Assembly (NCBI GenBank): GCA_934597165.1
Contig: CAKTQP010000001.1
Location: 1-64,000, forward strand
Source: an uncultured Oscillospiraceae bacterium
Lineage (GTDB): Bacteria; Bacillota; Clostridia; Oscillospirales; Oscillospiraceae
Length of the DNA: 64,000 nucleotides
Reading direction: 5' to 3'
Shown: positions 16,701-24,553 of the stretch, piece by piece
How positions within the stretch are numbered: the stretch's first letter is position 1
Layout of the letters: the number at the start of each line of letters is the position of its first letter
The notes under the pieces: generated by a model
What the model saw: the letters and a program-made list of their open reading frames with translations, nothing else
The model's database searches: none
What the model was told of the DNA's origin: nothing
Position numbers and translations under genes: made by a program

Positions 16701-17508
16701 AGTTCCGTCCCAGTCCCGTCAGCACCGGCAGACGCCGCCGGGGCATGAGCACCAGCAGGCAGCCCGTCAGCAGCAGCGCCACAGCATACTGCGCCAGGCG
16801 CAGCAGGGCAAACCGCAGGTTGGCATCCGCCAGCGTCCCGTTGAACACCGCTACGTATTTGCCCAGTCCATTCCGGGTCAGCCACAGCCCAGCCGCCAGC
16901 ACCAGCAGTCCTGCTAAAGCCAGCAATTTTCGCTTGCCATCCACGCGCGCCTCCAGGGCGTCCCAGTCCAGATTTCGCCCCAGCAGATACAGGGGACAGA
17001 GGAACAGGAAGGACAGCAGCGCCGGTTGACTGTCCGCCTGCGGCAGACAGCTCACAGCACAGCCCAAGAGCAGGAACCCTCCTGTCACGCCCCACCGAAC
17101 GCCAAGTGTGCCCGAAGCCAGCCAGACGCCCAGGGGAAGACAGAGGACCAACGCCAGGAACAGCCAGGGCGGGCCAGTCTTCGGCCATAGAGAGAACAGG
17201 GGCGCCTGCCGACCGGCAGCCTCCATCCAGAAGACCACCACCGTCTGACCGACCCACAGCAGCGCAAAACCGGCCGCCAAGGTCAAGGCTTGTCCAGTCT
17301 GTTCCACCCGCTTCCGGGAGAACAACCCCAACCCCAAAAAGAGGGTGGGCAGTTGGACAAAGGCACACAGCCCCGCCAACGCCTGGTTGCTCTGCCCGTG
17401 TCCGCTGGTGACGGCCAACGCCACGGCACTGAACAGCAAGAGCACCAGCAGCAGATGTTCTGCCCGGCAGCTATCTCCCTTTGCTCTCAGTTGGGTCATG
17501 TCTCTCAT
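13783..17508 (-). CDS. YfhO-family GT-C membrane glycosyltransferase with long N-terminal extension
   Basis: A 1241-aa polytopic membrane protein. From about residue 340 it follows the YfhO pattern: a first outer loop (VWKPDGQNLYLTIMYYTRR), then QWDFAIGQGASILSVFHINP, many TM helices, a large beta-rich extracellular domain (about 780-1190) and a final TM helix near 1210. YfhO proteins transfer a sugar from undecaprenyl phosphate to wall polymers such as lipoteichoic acid, working with a CsbB/ArnC-type enzyme. The extra 330 residues at the start add about nine hydrophobic helices and are unusual, as ordinary YfhO has about 860 aa. The start overlaps the tagD stop (ATGA). Confidence 0.88.
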   Translation of the reverse strand: MRDMTQLRAKGDSCRAEHLLLVLLLFSAVALAVTSGHGQSNQALAGLCAFVQLPTLFLGLGLFSRKRVEQTGQALTLAAGFALLWVGQTVVVFWMEAAGRQAPLFSLWPKTGPPWLFLALVLCLPLGVWLASGTLGVRWGVTGGFLLLGCAVSCLPQADSQPALLSFLFLCPLYLLGRNLDWDALEARVDGKRKLLALAGLLVLAAGLWLTRNGLGKYVAVFNGTLADANLRFALLRLAQYAVALLLTGCLLVLMPRRRLPVLTGLGRNWYAGWFWLAPVMTLCLSVKLLSSGGSRGLLLRTVVGCVTVVLGSTGLLAWPVKMTLHLPGDLTDQTRAEGRRLNQGRGLYWRAFFVVFLLVVTVFASPFVANGYSTVWKPDGQNLYLTIMYYTRRYVVEAAKTFLATHQLVLPQWDFAIGQGASILSVFHINPLFLLAIVTPYRWMEVVYNVVTVAQIPLAAWAFTVYCRSVEKREVLPVLTGAVIYACSGFVIFTAAKHIYFMTFFVIYLPLILAGCERWLRQRKWGTFVVMIFLAMIGGYYYAFVNTLLMAIYLVIRQISVHKTQFKVIFKELFQLVGLYLWGFALSLVIFLPSVAGFFSSSRSDVSKSAFDLFYKVGYYTKLVTRFVSSDPSGNHWVKLGLAGIVFAALVLLFLRWRERKLAPLRAGTLVLVVCLCVPLMGKIFNGFGYVTNRWSYGFAFCMALVVVCLLPRLVELKVWEQIVLAVVTAGYVALVIHLSGGWEKAPRTAMVLLALVTLCAIGFTWLPNKKVGQSVLALVTLCAVLFNINQFYSPSHSKELERYMTTRSVRGSVVNSAEAAASHIKDDGFWRAEVEGNRCNRFCLTGGYGTMSYWSVLDGNLVDYYLDFDLNSVRQSYAVWGLDERASLCAASSVKYFVGKATDDDGKAKNYAPYGFEAVGKDGKFTIYQNKYALPVGYTYTGYMARSTYDKLSPLERQQALLQCVILPDEQADAVASQLTETKPRLSTQDVPWSVRDQKDAKLKDNAIVVKKPGGSVTLSFAGAADCETYVYFKNLEMTKSKTDDCTMTVSGNGVGKKTNLYREGSLYTFQRDGVTFNLGYSADGVKQCKITFDQKGTYTFDTLQVVCLPMADYVRDVTALGEVTMEDAKEEAGSVSGSVTLTDTRMLTLSIPWQKGWTVRVDGEKADAIQVNGMYTGVLLQPGTHIIEATYQIPGLKPGAVVSAVALVGGVAVVIWTKRRQKRGGARVRRGVDVPSEE

Positions 17509-17894
17509 TTGTGGAGATCCTGTTTGATCTGGGTGCTGGAGATCTCCGGGGTGCGGGGCAGGTAGACCACATCACAGTAGGGCTTGAGGAAATCGAATTT
17601 GCCTTCCCAGTCGCTGCCCATGACGAAGGTATCCACCCGGAATTCCTTCACATCGGAGACCTTCTGCTCCCAGCTCTCCTCCGGGATCACCAGATCCACA
17701 TAGCGCACGGATTCCAACAGCTGCTTGCGCTGCTCATAGTTGAAATAGCACTTCTTCCGCTTCTGTTCCCAGTTGAACGCATCGGTGGACAGGGCAACGA
17801 TGAGATAATCCCCCAGCTCCTTCGCCCGCCGCAGCAGGTTGATGTGACCGTAATGGAGCAGGTCATAGGTACCGTATGTGATAACACGTTTCAT
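17505..17894 (-). CDS. tagD: Glycerol-3-phosphate cytidylyltransferase
   Basis: 129 aa, the exact length of B. subtilis TagD. It makes CDP-glycerol, the donor for glycerol-phosphate units of teichoic acids. The nucleotidyltransferase motif is HYGH (14-17). MGSDWEGKFDFL and the ISSTQIK motif near 118-124 are typical. The ATG at 17894 starts the conserved MKRVITYGTYD; a longer frame upstream has no ribosome-binding site. It is the first gene of the glycosylation operon. That placement suggests the decorated polymer is glycerol-phosphate-based. Confidence 0.95.
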   Translation of the reverse strand: MKRVITYGTYDLLHYGHINLLRRAKELGDYLIVALSTDAFNWEQKRKKCYFNYEQRKQLLESVRYVDLVIPEESWEQKVSDVKEFRVDTFVMGSDWEGKFDFLKPYCDVVYLPRTPEISSTQIKQDLHK

Positions 17895-17946
17895 AAAAAT
17901 AGCCTCACAATCTGAAAAAAAGCATTTTTCCACATTATAATGCTTC

Positions 17947-17975
17947 ATTATACCACGCAATGGAAGGGCTTGCAA
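17947..17975 (-). promoter_or_regulatory. Sigma-A promoter of the tagD-yfhO operon
   Basis: On the minus strand TTGCAA (17970-17975), 17-base spacer, TATAAT (17947-17952). Confidence 0.8.
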
Positions 17976-17988
17976 CGTTTTTCACCCC

Positions 17989-18018
17989 TTGAGACTGGGG
18001 CGCATAGGCTGGGATAAT
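17989..18018 (+). promoter_or_regulatory. Candidate promoter of the 178-aa gene
   Basis: TTGAGA (17989-17994), 18-base spacer, GATAAT (18013-18018), 24 bases before the start codon. Confidence 0.5.
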
Positions 18019-18042
18019 TCTCAAAAACAGGAGGCCGATCCC

Positions 18043-18579
18043 ATGAACGAACCCCAGTGGAACCAGGAGGCAGAGACCTTCGCCCAGGTGTGGCAGCGGG
18101 TCTCCCCTGACCCAGACGCCAGCCCCATCCAGACCGTCCTCACCCCAGCACCCCCGCCTGCGCTCCCGCCCGGCGACCGTTGGACGGGCGTGCTGCGGGA
18201 GTTGATCACCATGGAAGTCATTCAGTGGCGGCGCTGCCGCGCCTTGGCGCACCAGACCAATCAGCGGGCGCTGACCAGCCTAGCGGAAAAGAAGCTCCGC
18301 CGCGCCAGACGCCTGGCCGCAGCCCTCTTCCTGCGCTGTCAGGTCTGGTATCTCCCCCTGACCGACCGCCGTCCCGCCAACCGTCGTCCCACTGCCCGGC
18401 AGATGCCCCGCACCGGCTATTCCGCCCTGTTCCAAGGGGCGCAAGTCCTACAGGTGCAATACGAAGCCGCCGCACGCCAGGCACAACCCCCGGAGCTGGC
18501 CCTGTTCCGGTCAGCGGTGGAGGAGCTGACGGAGGAACAGCGGGTGCTCATCGGGCTGCTGAGTCGACAGCGGCGTTGA
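18043..18579 (+). CDS. Hypothetical helical protein, possibly ferritin-like
   Basis: 178-aa soluble protein of unknown function. Residues 1-45 are polar and proline-rich. The rest is strongly helical with a segment LRELITMEVIQWRRCRAL followed by LAEKKLRRARRLAAALFL. This resembles the paired helices of a rubrerythrin/ferritin-like bundle, but the metal-binding E...ExxH pattern is not evident (Arg stands where His is expected). If the family reading is right, it is a non-metal-binding form. AGGAGG precedes the ATG. Divergent from tagD. Confidence 0.6.
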   Translation: MNEPQWNQEAETFAQVWQRVSPDPDASPIQTVLTPAPPPALPPGDRWTGVLRELITMEVIQWRRCRALAHQTNQRALTSLAEKKLRRARRLAAALFLRCQVWYLPLTDRRPANRRPTARQMPRTGYSALFQGAQVLQVQYEAAARQAQPPELALFRSAVEELTEEQRVLIGLLSRQRR

Positions 18580-18719
18580 AAAGGCAGTTCGCAGTCTGTT
18601 CATAATTTCTTTATCCTTCGTTCACCACTTCTCCCCGTATTTTTTGTATCCTATCCTTGCAAGCAAGATTGCATCATAAAACTCCCTCTCTTTTTTCTCT
18701 TTCTAAAATGCAAAACGTA

Positions 18720-18757
18720 AAAGCGCTGTTCCCAATGGGAACAGCGCTTTCGCTTTT
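18720..18757. terminator. Terminator between convergent genes
   Basis: 14-bp stem AAAGCGCTGTTCCC/GGGAACAGCGCTTT with CGCTTTTTT on the plus strand and TTTTACG on the minus strand. Confidence 0.85.
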
Positions 18758-18760
18758 TTA

Positions 18761-19342
18761 TCACTTGAGCAGGTTGATGACCGCAGACTTCTTATAGCTC
18801 AGCAGCCCTTCGTCGGTGACGCGCATGGTCTTGACCACCTTGTTGGCCACCTCGATGGTGTTCACCTCCCGGAACTTGGGCAGGCTCACCGTCAGCACCA
18901 TGCCGCTGACCAGCAGCGAGGTCAGACCGGTGACGGGGGTGGCGGGGACAGTCTTGACCATCAGCTTCCCTTCCCGTGCGTGGCACAGGGTCAGTGCTAA
19001 GTAGCAGCCCAACTGCTTGCTGACCAGCACCTGGTTGTCCTTGTGATCCACTTCCCGATTCACCAGGTTGTACTCATAGGCAGCACCCACCGCCTGTGCC
19101 ACAGCCTCTGCCTCTTCGGGCTGGAAGGTGAGCTTGATGTCCTTGGCTTCTGCACCGTCGATGAAGTCGCTGGCATAGCTCAAGGTGAGCACACGGGTCT
19201 TCCACGCCAGGTCGCTCTCCCACTCTTTTCTCGGCAGCTGCAACCGCTGGTTCAGATCCTTCGGATCCATCCCCTGCTTGGCCAGCTCTTCCACCTGTGC
19301 CTTCATGGCACGCATTTCCTGCATTTCTTTGATGACGTCCAT
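18761..19342 (-). CDS. Hypothetical protein, 193 aa
   Basis: I do not recognise a family. The N-terminus (MDVIKEMQEMRAMKAQVEEL) is a predicted coiled-coil helix. The middle is mixed alpha/beta and the C-terminal part alternates hydrophobic strands (TVPATPVTGLTSLLVSGMV). There is no signal peptide or TM helix, so it is likely cytosolic. GAAAAGGGG precedes the ATG at 19342. It is a single gene between two terminator-like regions. Confidence 0.7.
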   Translation of the reverse strand: MDVIKEMQEMRAMKAQVEELAKQGMDPKDLNQRLQLPRKEWESDLAWKTRVLTLSYASDFIDGAEAKDIKLTFQPEEAEAVAQAVGAAYEYNLVNREVDHKDNQVLVSKQLGCYLALTLCHAREGKLMVKTVPATPVTGLTSLLVSGMVLTVSLPKFREVNTIEVANKVVKTMRVTDEGLLSYKKSAVINLLK

Positions 19343-19598
19343 TGATGCTTCCCCTTTTCTCTTTATTGTAATTGTATGTGTTATGTATCTGTGTACTTCG
19401 GTAAGGGAGAACCCCCGGCGAGGGTTCTCCCTCTTTTCAGCTACGCTGAAAATTCACCCTCTCCTGCGCTCTAGAACACTAAGGGAATTTCGCTGACTGC
19501 GGTCAGCGACCAGGGGTTTCACCCCTGGACCCTAGTCGCTTTTGCAAAAGCTCCGCAAAACTTCATACGGCCTGCGGCGCTTGTTTCTCGCAGTGTAA
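19343..19598. other. Hairpin-rich intergenic region
   Basis: No gene. Four stem-loops lie in a row: GGGAGAACC/GGTTCTCCC (19404-19432), TTTTCAGC/GCTGAAAA (19434-19453), CGCTGAC/GTCAGCG (19491-19508) and CAGGGGT/ACCCCTG (19510-19527). None except perhaps the first (followed by TCTTTTC) looks like a plain terminator. Such arrays often mark ends of mobile elements or structured RNAs; neither is proven. Confidence 0.5.
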
Positions 19599-22208
19599 TC
19601 ACTTTTCTACCAACTGGCACAGCAGCTCCACAGTCTTCTCCATCCCCTCCACGGTGATATGCTCGTAAGGCCCGTGGAAGGCGTACCCGCCGGTGCCCAG
19701 GTTGGGGCAGGGCAGCCCCATAAAGCTCAGCCGTGCGCCGTCGGTGCCGCCCCGGATGAGTTCCACCACCGGCGTCAGCCCCACCGCTTCCGCAGCAGCC
19801 TTGGCGTGGTCGATAAGGTGGAAATGCTGCTGGATGACTTCCGCCATGTTCTGATACTGATCCTGGATGCTCCATTCCACCGTGCCAGCGCCATACCGTT
19901 CGTTCAGCACCTTAGCCGCGTGGAGCACCGTCTCCTTCCGCACCTGGAACCCGGCGGCGCTGTGGTCGCGAATGATATAGTGCAGCTCCGCCTGTCCCAC
20001 GTTGCCGGTCATCTGGGTCAGGTGATAGAAGCCCTCATAGCCCTCGGTGTCCCTGGGCGTCTGAGCGGCAGGGAGCATGGCATTGAACTCCATGGCCACC
20101 AGCAGGGCGTTGACCATGGTGTTCTTCCCCTCGCCGGGGTGTACATCCAGCCCGTGGATGGTGATGTTGGCAGAGGCGGCGTTGAAGTTCTCGTACTGGA
20201 TCTCGCCCTCCTTACCGCCGTCCACCGTATAGGCATACTGCGCGCCGAACCGTTCCAGGTCGAACCGATCCGCGCCAGCGCCGATCTCCTCGTCCGGGGT
20301 GAACGCGATGCACAGCTTCCCATGGGGCAGTTCCTGCACTCGTTCCACCAGGGTCATGATCTCCGCGACCCCTGCCTTGTCGTCTGCGCCCAACAGGGTG
20401 TCCCCGCTGGTGGTGATGAGGGTACGGCCTTTCAGCTCCGCCAGGTGGGGGAACTGCTCCGGCGTCAGGGTCTTTCCGCTGTCGCCCAGCACTACCGCTC
20501 CGCCGTCATAGTCCCGGATGACCTGGGGCTTGACCCCTTCCGCCGGGTAGTCCGCCGTGTCCATATGGGCGATGAACCCCAGGGCAGGCCGTTCTTCCAT
20601 GCCCTCGGTGGCTTCCAAGTGGCCGTACACATAGCAGTGCTCGTCCACCATGGCGTCTTCCACGCCCAGTTCCTTCAGCTCTTCCACCAGCAGCTTCGCC
20701 AGCTCCCACTGACCAGGGGTAGAGGGGCAAACGGCAGTGCCCTCAGCGCTCCGGGTGGGCAGCTTCCCATAGCGCAGCAGCCGAGTAGCCACCGTGTCCG
20801 GCACTTTCACGTCATAGATCAGCTCCAGCTCATCGGCACAGCCGTCAAAGGCGTTCTCGTCCACGTTGCACTCCTGAGGCAGATGTACCACCCGCAGGCT
20901 GTCACAGTCGCCGAAGGCATCGGAGCCGATGGACTCCAGAGAGGCGGGCAGGTACAGCTCTTCCAACAGGTCACAGTCCCAGAAGGCGTCATCCTCGATG
21001 ACCCGCAGCCCTTCCGGGAAGTTGATCTTCTTCAGATTCACACAGCCGCTGAAGGACCGGTCACCGATGACCTCCAACCCCTCCGGCAGCACCACTTCTT
21101 CTACACCGAACAAGTTTTCACACAGACAGTCGGCAATGCGGCGGGTGCCGGGCAGGATTTCGATGAGTTTTACCGCGCAGCATCCCACCTCCAGGGAGAA
21201 GGGGCCTTCCACATCCGGCTCCGCCTCGCCGAACAGGGCGGCACGCTTTACGTGGGGGCTGTAGAAACAGCCGTCGCCCAGCTGCTTCACCGACTGGGGC
21301 ACCACCACCTGTTCAAACCGCTTGTTCCGGAACGCTTCCTCGGCGATCTCCGTCACCGGCCGACCTTCCACCGTCTCCGGGATAGCCAGCACCACGTGTT
21401 CCTCCCGGCGGCTGCCCAGGAGCTTGGCACCCCCGTCCGCCAGCGGCTGGTACTCCCACTCGCCGTCCCGACGGGACTCCCCTTCCTGGCCACGGAGATA
21501 CTGCGCATCCAGTTCCGCCAACGCCGGATTGGTGTTCTCGCTCACGTCCACGTCCCACAGCCCAGAGCACTGAGTGAACGCGCCTTCGGCGATCTCGCCC
21601 ACGTCAGGGCCGATGACCACCCGTTCCAGGTTGTCGCAGCGCTGGAAGGCGCCCTGTTCCACGCTCTCCAGGTGTTCCAAGCGAACCTCCCGAATGCCAT
21701 CGCAGGACATAGCCGCCCCCTGGCAGATGACCTTGGTCATGGGCGGGATGTGCTCCCACCGCAGCTCGGTCAGGTGGCCGTCGGTGACCAGGGACAAAAT
21801 CTCGCCCTCGTCGTCACAGCGCTCCTCTTTCATCACAGTGTCCCCGTCCAGCCAGGTGGTCACAAAACCCTCTGTGCCGGGGAACTCATAGTAGATCTCC
21901 TTCAGCTGGCTGCCCTTGTAGCCTGCCTTCACGTCCTCCTGAGCGAGGATTGCCGCCAACTCTTCCCGCTTGTCCGCCGGGGTCAGGTCAGCCAGCGCCT
22001 CCGCCAGACCATACCCGGTCAGCTCCTTGGCCTCCTCCCAGCCGTAACGGACCTCGATGGTGCCCTTGGGGTCGGCTCGGCAGGCGAGCCGGACGCCAGA
22101 GGTGTCCGGTTCCACAGCGATGCCAGCGTCCAGCAGCGCCTGAGCCAAGGGTTGATTGTAAAGCCGGATGGTGATGAGATGCCCCGGCAAAGAAGTTGTC
22201 TGCGTCAT
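19599..22208 (-). CDS. Fusion of BspA-type leucine-rich repeats with peptidase T
   Basis: 869 aa. Residues 1 to about 470 include LRR_5-like repeats of the form 'VVLPEGLEVIGDRSFSGCVNL'-style units, in at least five copies between 195 and 440. From about 472 the protein is a complete peptidase T, the zinc tripeptidase of family M20. The metal ligands are all present: His 548 (AHMDT), Asp 609 (GADDKAG), Glu 640/641 (DEEIG), Asp 663 (VDGG) and His 845 (FHGP). No stop, start or ribosome-binding site separates the halves. Normal PepT has about 405 aa and no repeats. No signal peptide, so the fusion is likely cytosolic. Confidence 0.88.
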   Translation of the reverse strand: MTQTTSLPGHLITIRLYNQPLAQALLDAGIAVEPDTSGVRLACRADPKGTIEVRYGWEEAKELTGYGLAEALADLTPADKREELAAILAQEDVKAGYKGSQLKEIYYEFPGTEGFVTTWLDGDTVMKEERCDDEGEILSLVTDGHLTELRWEHIPPMTKVICQGAAMSCDGIREVRLEHLESVEQGAFQRCDNLERVVIGPDVGEIAEGAFTQCSGLWDVDVSENTNPALAELDAQYLRGQEGESRRDGEWEYQPLADGGAKLLGSRREEHVVLAIPETVEGRPVTEIAEEAFRNKRFEQVVVPQSVKQLGDGCFYSPHVKRAALFGEAEPDVEGPFSLEVGCCAVKLIEILPGTRRIADCLCENLFGVEEVVLPEGLEVIGDRSFSGCVNLKKINFPEGLRVIEDDAFWDCDLLEELYLPASLESIGSDAFGDCDSLRVVHLPQECNVDENAFDGCADELELIYDVKVPDTVATRLLRYGKLPTRSAEGTAVCPSTPGQWELAKLLVEELKELGVEDAMVDEHCYVYGHLEATEGMEERPALGFIAHMDTADYPAEGVKPQVIRDYDGGAVVLGDSGKTLTPEQFPHLAELKGRTLITTSGDTLLGADDKAGVAEIMTLVERVQELPHGKLCIAFTPDEEIGAGADRFDLERFGAQYAYTVDGGKEGEIQYENFNAASANITIHGLDVHPGEGKNTMVNALLVAMEFNAMLPAAQTPRDTEGYEGFYHLTQMTGNVGQAELHYIIRDHSAAGFQVRKETVLHAAKVLNERYGAGTVEWSIQDQYQNMAEVIQQHFHLIDHAKAAAEAVGLTPVVELIRGGTDGARLSFMGLPCPNLGTGGYAFHGPYEHITVEGMEKTVELLCQLVEK

Positions 22209-22259
22209 GTGGATTCCTCCTGTTTCGTCGGCTTACGCCGGATGATTTCCAATGGGTTT

Positions 22260-22288
22260 ATTGTACCACAGCCGGAGCGGGTTGAAAA
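22260..22288 (-). promoter_or_regulatory. Candidate promoter of the LRR-PepT gene
   Basis: On the minus strand TTTTCA (22283-22288), 17-base spacer, TACAAT (22260-22265). The rest of the 344-base gap to the next gene is pyrimidine-rich with no gene. Confidence 0.55.
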
Positions 22289-22552
22289 CCATCCCCCGCG
22301 GGAAATTCCCTCTCCGTCCGTTCTCCCGACACAAACACAAATGAAAATTTTCCTTGTCTTTTTTCTCCCCATTCCCGTGTATTTTGCAGGGTTTCCTTCG
22401 TTTTTCCTCACAAATTGTTTCCCTTTCCCCGCTTTTTTCTACACTCTATTGGTATATCTGCCCACTTGCGCCCTTTTCTTTCGCATTCTTTTTTGTTATA
22501 CTGACCATATTATGTCCTGAGAGAGGGATAAGAAAAAAGGAGTTTTTATATC

Positions 22553-23839
22553 ATGCAAGAGAAAAAGAGCAGCTTTGCAGCTCTGCTGCCCATCGCCATC
22601 TTCCTGGTGATCTACATCGGCGGCGGGATCCTGTTCCAGGATTTCTACGCCATGCCCGCCATCGTGGTCTTCCTGATCGCCCTGGCCGTGGCCTTCCTCC
22701 AGAACCGTGGCATCAGCTTCAACGAGAAGATGCACCTGATCGCCGAGGAGCTTTCCGATGACAACATCATCACCATGTGCCTCATCTTCCTCCTGGCCGG
22801 TGCCTTCACCGGTGCCGCCACTGCCGCCGGCGGCGTGGATTCCACCGTCAACCTGGGTCTGACCCTCCTGCCCGGCGGTCTGGCCGTGGTCGGCCTGTTC
22901 GTCATCGGCTGTTTCATCTCCACCTCCATGGGCACCAGCGTGGGAACCATCTCCGCCTTGGCTCCCATCGCCGTGGGCATCAGCGAAAAGACCGGCTTCG
23001 CCATGGCTCTCTGCCTGGGTGCCGTGGTCTCCGGCGCCATGTTCGGCGACAACCTGTCCATGATCTCCGACACCACCATCGCCGCCACCAAGACCCAGGG
23101 CTGCGAGATGAAGGATAAGTTCCGCACCAATTTCCTCATCGTCCTCCCCGCCGCCATCGTCAACATCGTCATCCTCCTGGTCATCACCATGAACGGCAAC
23201 TATTCCGTCAGCGGTGACCTGAGCTACAACTTCCTCCAGGTCGTCCCCTACCTGGTCGTCCTCATCGGCGCCCTCATCGGCTTCAACGTCTTCGCCGTCC
23301 TGGGCGTAGGCACCATCCTGTCCATCGTGGTGGGTCTGTACACTGGCACCATCCCCGTCAACGAGATCTTCACCAGCATGGGTTCCGGCGTCACTGCCAT
23401 GTATGACATCACCGTCATCTCCATCGTGGTCTGTGCCATCAGCGCCCTGATGAAAGCCGCCGGCGGCATCCAGGCCATCCTGGACCTCATCCGCCGTCGC
23501 GTCAAGAGCCGTCGCGGCGCCATGCTGGGCATCGCTGTCCTCTGCGGCGGCGTGGACGTGGCCACCGCCAACAACACCATCTCCATCGTCATGACCGGCG
23601 AGCTGGCACGGGACATCAGCCAGGAATACGGCATCGACCCCAAGCAGACCGCCTCCCTGCTGGACATCTGCACCTCCGTGGTACAGGGTCTGCTCCCCTA
23701 CGGCGCGCAGCTGCTCTACGCCTCCGCCGCCACCAACGAACGGGTGTCCTCCTTCGCCATCGTGCCCTACTGCTTCTATCCCATGCTCATGGCCGTGTGC
23801 GTGGTCGGGTATATCCTGTTCAGCAAAAAGACAAAATAA
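22553..23839 (+). CDS. NhaC-family Na+/H+ antiporter-like transporter
   Basis: 428-aa polytopic membrane protein of the NhaC superfamily, predicted to exchange cytoplasmic sodium (or an organic substrate) for protons. About eleven TM helices. Family marks include the SMGTSVGTISALAPIAVG helix and the conserved SGAMFGDNLSMISDTTIAA segment, where Asp residues bind ions. The second half repeats a similar pattern (CGGVDVATANNTISI). AAAAAGGAG precedes the ATG. Monocistronic with its own terminator. Confidence 0.9.
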   Translation: MQEKKSSFAALLPIAIFLVIYIGGGILFQDFYAMPAIVVFLIALAVAFLQNRGISFNEKMHLIAEELSDDNIITMCLIFLLAGAFTGAATAAGGVDSTVNLGLTLLPGGLAVVGLFVIGCFISTSMGTSVGTISALAPIAVGISEKTGFAMALCLGAVVSGAMFGDNLSMISDTTIAATKTQGCEMKDKFRTNFLIVLPAAIVNIVILLVITMNGNYSVSGDLSYNFLQVVPYLVVLIGALIGFNVFAVLGVGTILSIVVGLYTGTIPVNEIFTSMGSGVTAMYDITVISIVVCAISALMKAAGGIQAILDLIRRRVKSRRGAMLGIAVLCGGVDVATANNTISIVMTGELARDISQEYGIDPKQTASLLDICTSVVQGLLPYGAQLLYASAATNERVSSFAIVPYCFYPMLMAVCVVGYILFSKKTK

Positions 23840-23854
23840 GTGTGACCGCACAAA

Positions 23855-23886
23855 AGCGCCTTCCCAACTGGGAGGGCGCTCTTTTT
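23855..23886 (+). terminator. Terminator of the nhaC-like gene
   Basis: AGCGCC-TCCC/GGGA-GGCGCT stem with a T-G pair and CTTTTTG tail. Confidence 0.85.
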
Positions 23887-23900
23887 GAAAGGAGTTTTTG

Positions 23901-24203
23901 ATGTTAGAACTGCGAACGGAGGAAAGCGAGGCCTTTCAGCGCTTTTTCGAGTTGGTACGCCGCGCTGCCGCCGAACAGGACGCCCTGTTCTTTGTGGATT
24001 GCGGAGAGGGACGAGAACTGTTCACGGACACACTAGAAGGAGAAGACCTCTCCGGCTGGCTCATCCCCAAGGAACTGACCGCATCTTTTCTTCCCGCATT
24101 TCAGCTAGGCACCGTGGGCGAGGAATGGGACGCCTTTCTTCGCCTCGCGATTTGGCGTCAGTCCTCCACCGGAATCCAGATCACCTTTCCTTCTTTCCTT
24201 TAG
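23901..24203 (+). CDS. Hypothetical protein, 100 aa
   Basis: Small acidic cytosolic protein without a recognised family. AAAGGAG (23888-23894) sits six bases before the ATG at 23901; a TTG one codon upstream is less likely. The sequence is amphipathic, with a helix FQRFFELVRRAAAEQ followed by strand-like segments. It follows the NhaC terminator, so it has separate expression. Confidence 0.6.
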   Translation: MLELRTEESEAFQRFFELVRRAAAEQDALFFVDCGEGRELFTDTLEGEDLSGWLIPKELTASFLPAFQLGTVGEEWDAFLRLAIWRQSSTGIQITFPSFL

Positions 24204-24364
24204 CTTTGCACGATATGTTTCAAAAAATTTACCGTTCTTTGACTGGTATGCCATCCCGCAATCTGCGCAACCTAGCAATGGAACAGCGAAAGAGCACCGC
24301 TCGGTGTTGTTTCGTCGGTTCCAATCGGAATCGTGCCACGGCACAGGGAAAGGAGATCAGGGAC

Positions 24365-24523
24365 ATGGATAAACAGGAAAAGGCTTATCGTGAAATGATG
24401 GACAAGGTAAAGAACGACTGCCTGCTGCCCCAGGACGAAGTATGTCGCCGCACCAGCAAGGACGCACAGCGTGGGCATACGGAGTATATGAAGGATCTGA
24501 TGGAGTACCAGTACGAAGAGTAA
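24365..24523 (+). CDS. Small charged protein, 52 aa
   Basis: Starts MDKQEKAYREMMDKVKND and ends in LMEYQYEE, highly charged and helical. AAAGGAGAT lies upstream of the ATG. No family recognised. It is followed 30 bases later by a second small gene whose end (LLEYEWPGN) is similar in pattern, so the two may be distant paralogs made together. Confidence 0.6.
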   Translation: MDKQEKAYREMMDKVKNDCLLPQDEVCRRTSKDAQRGHTEYMKDLMEYQYEE

Positions 24524-24553
24524 CCCATCCGATCCGCGAAAGGAGGCAGCACC

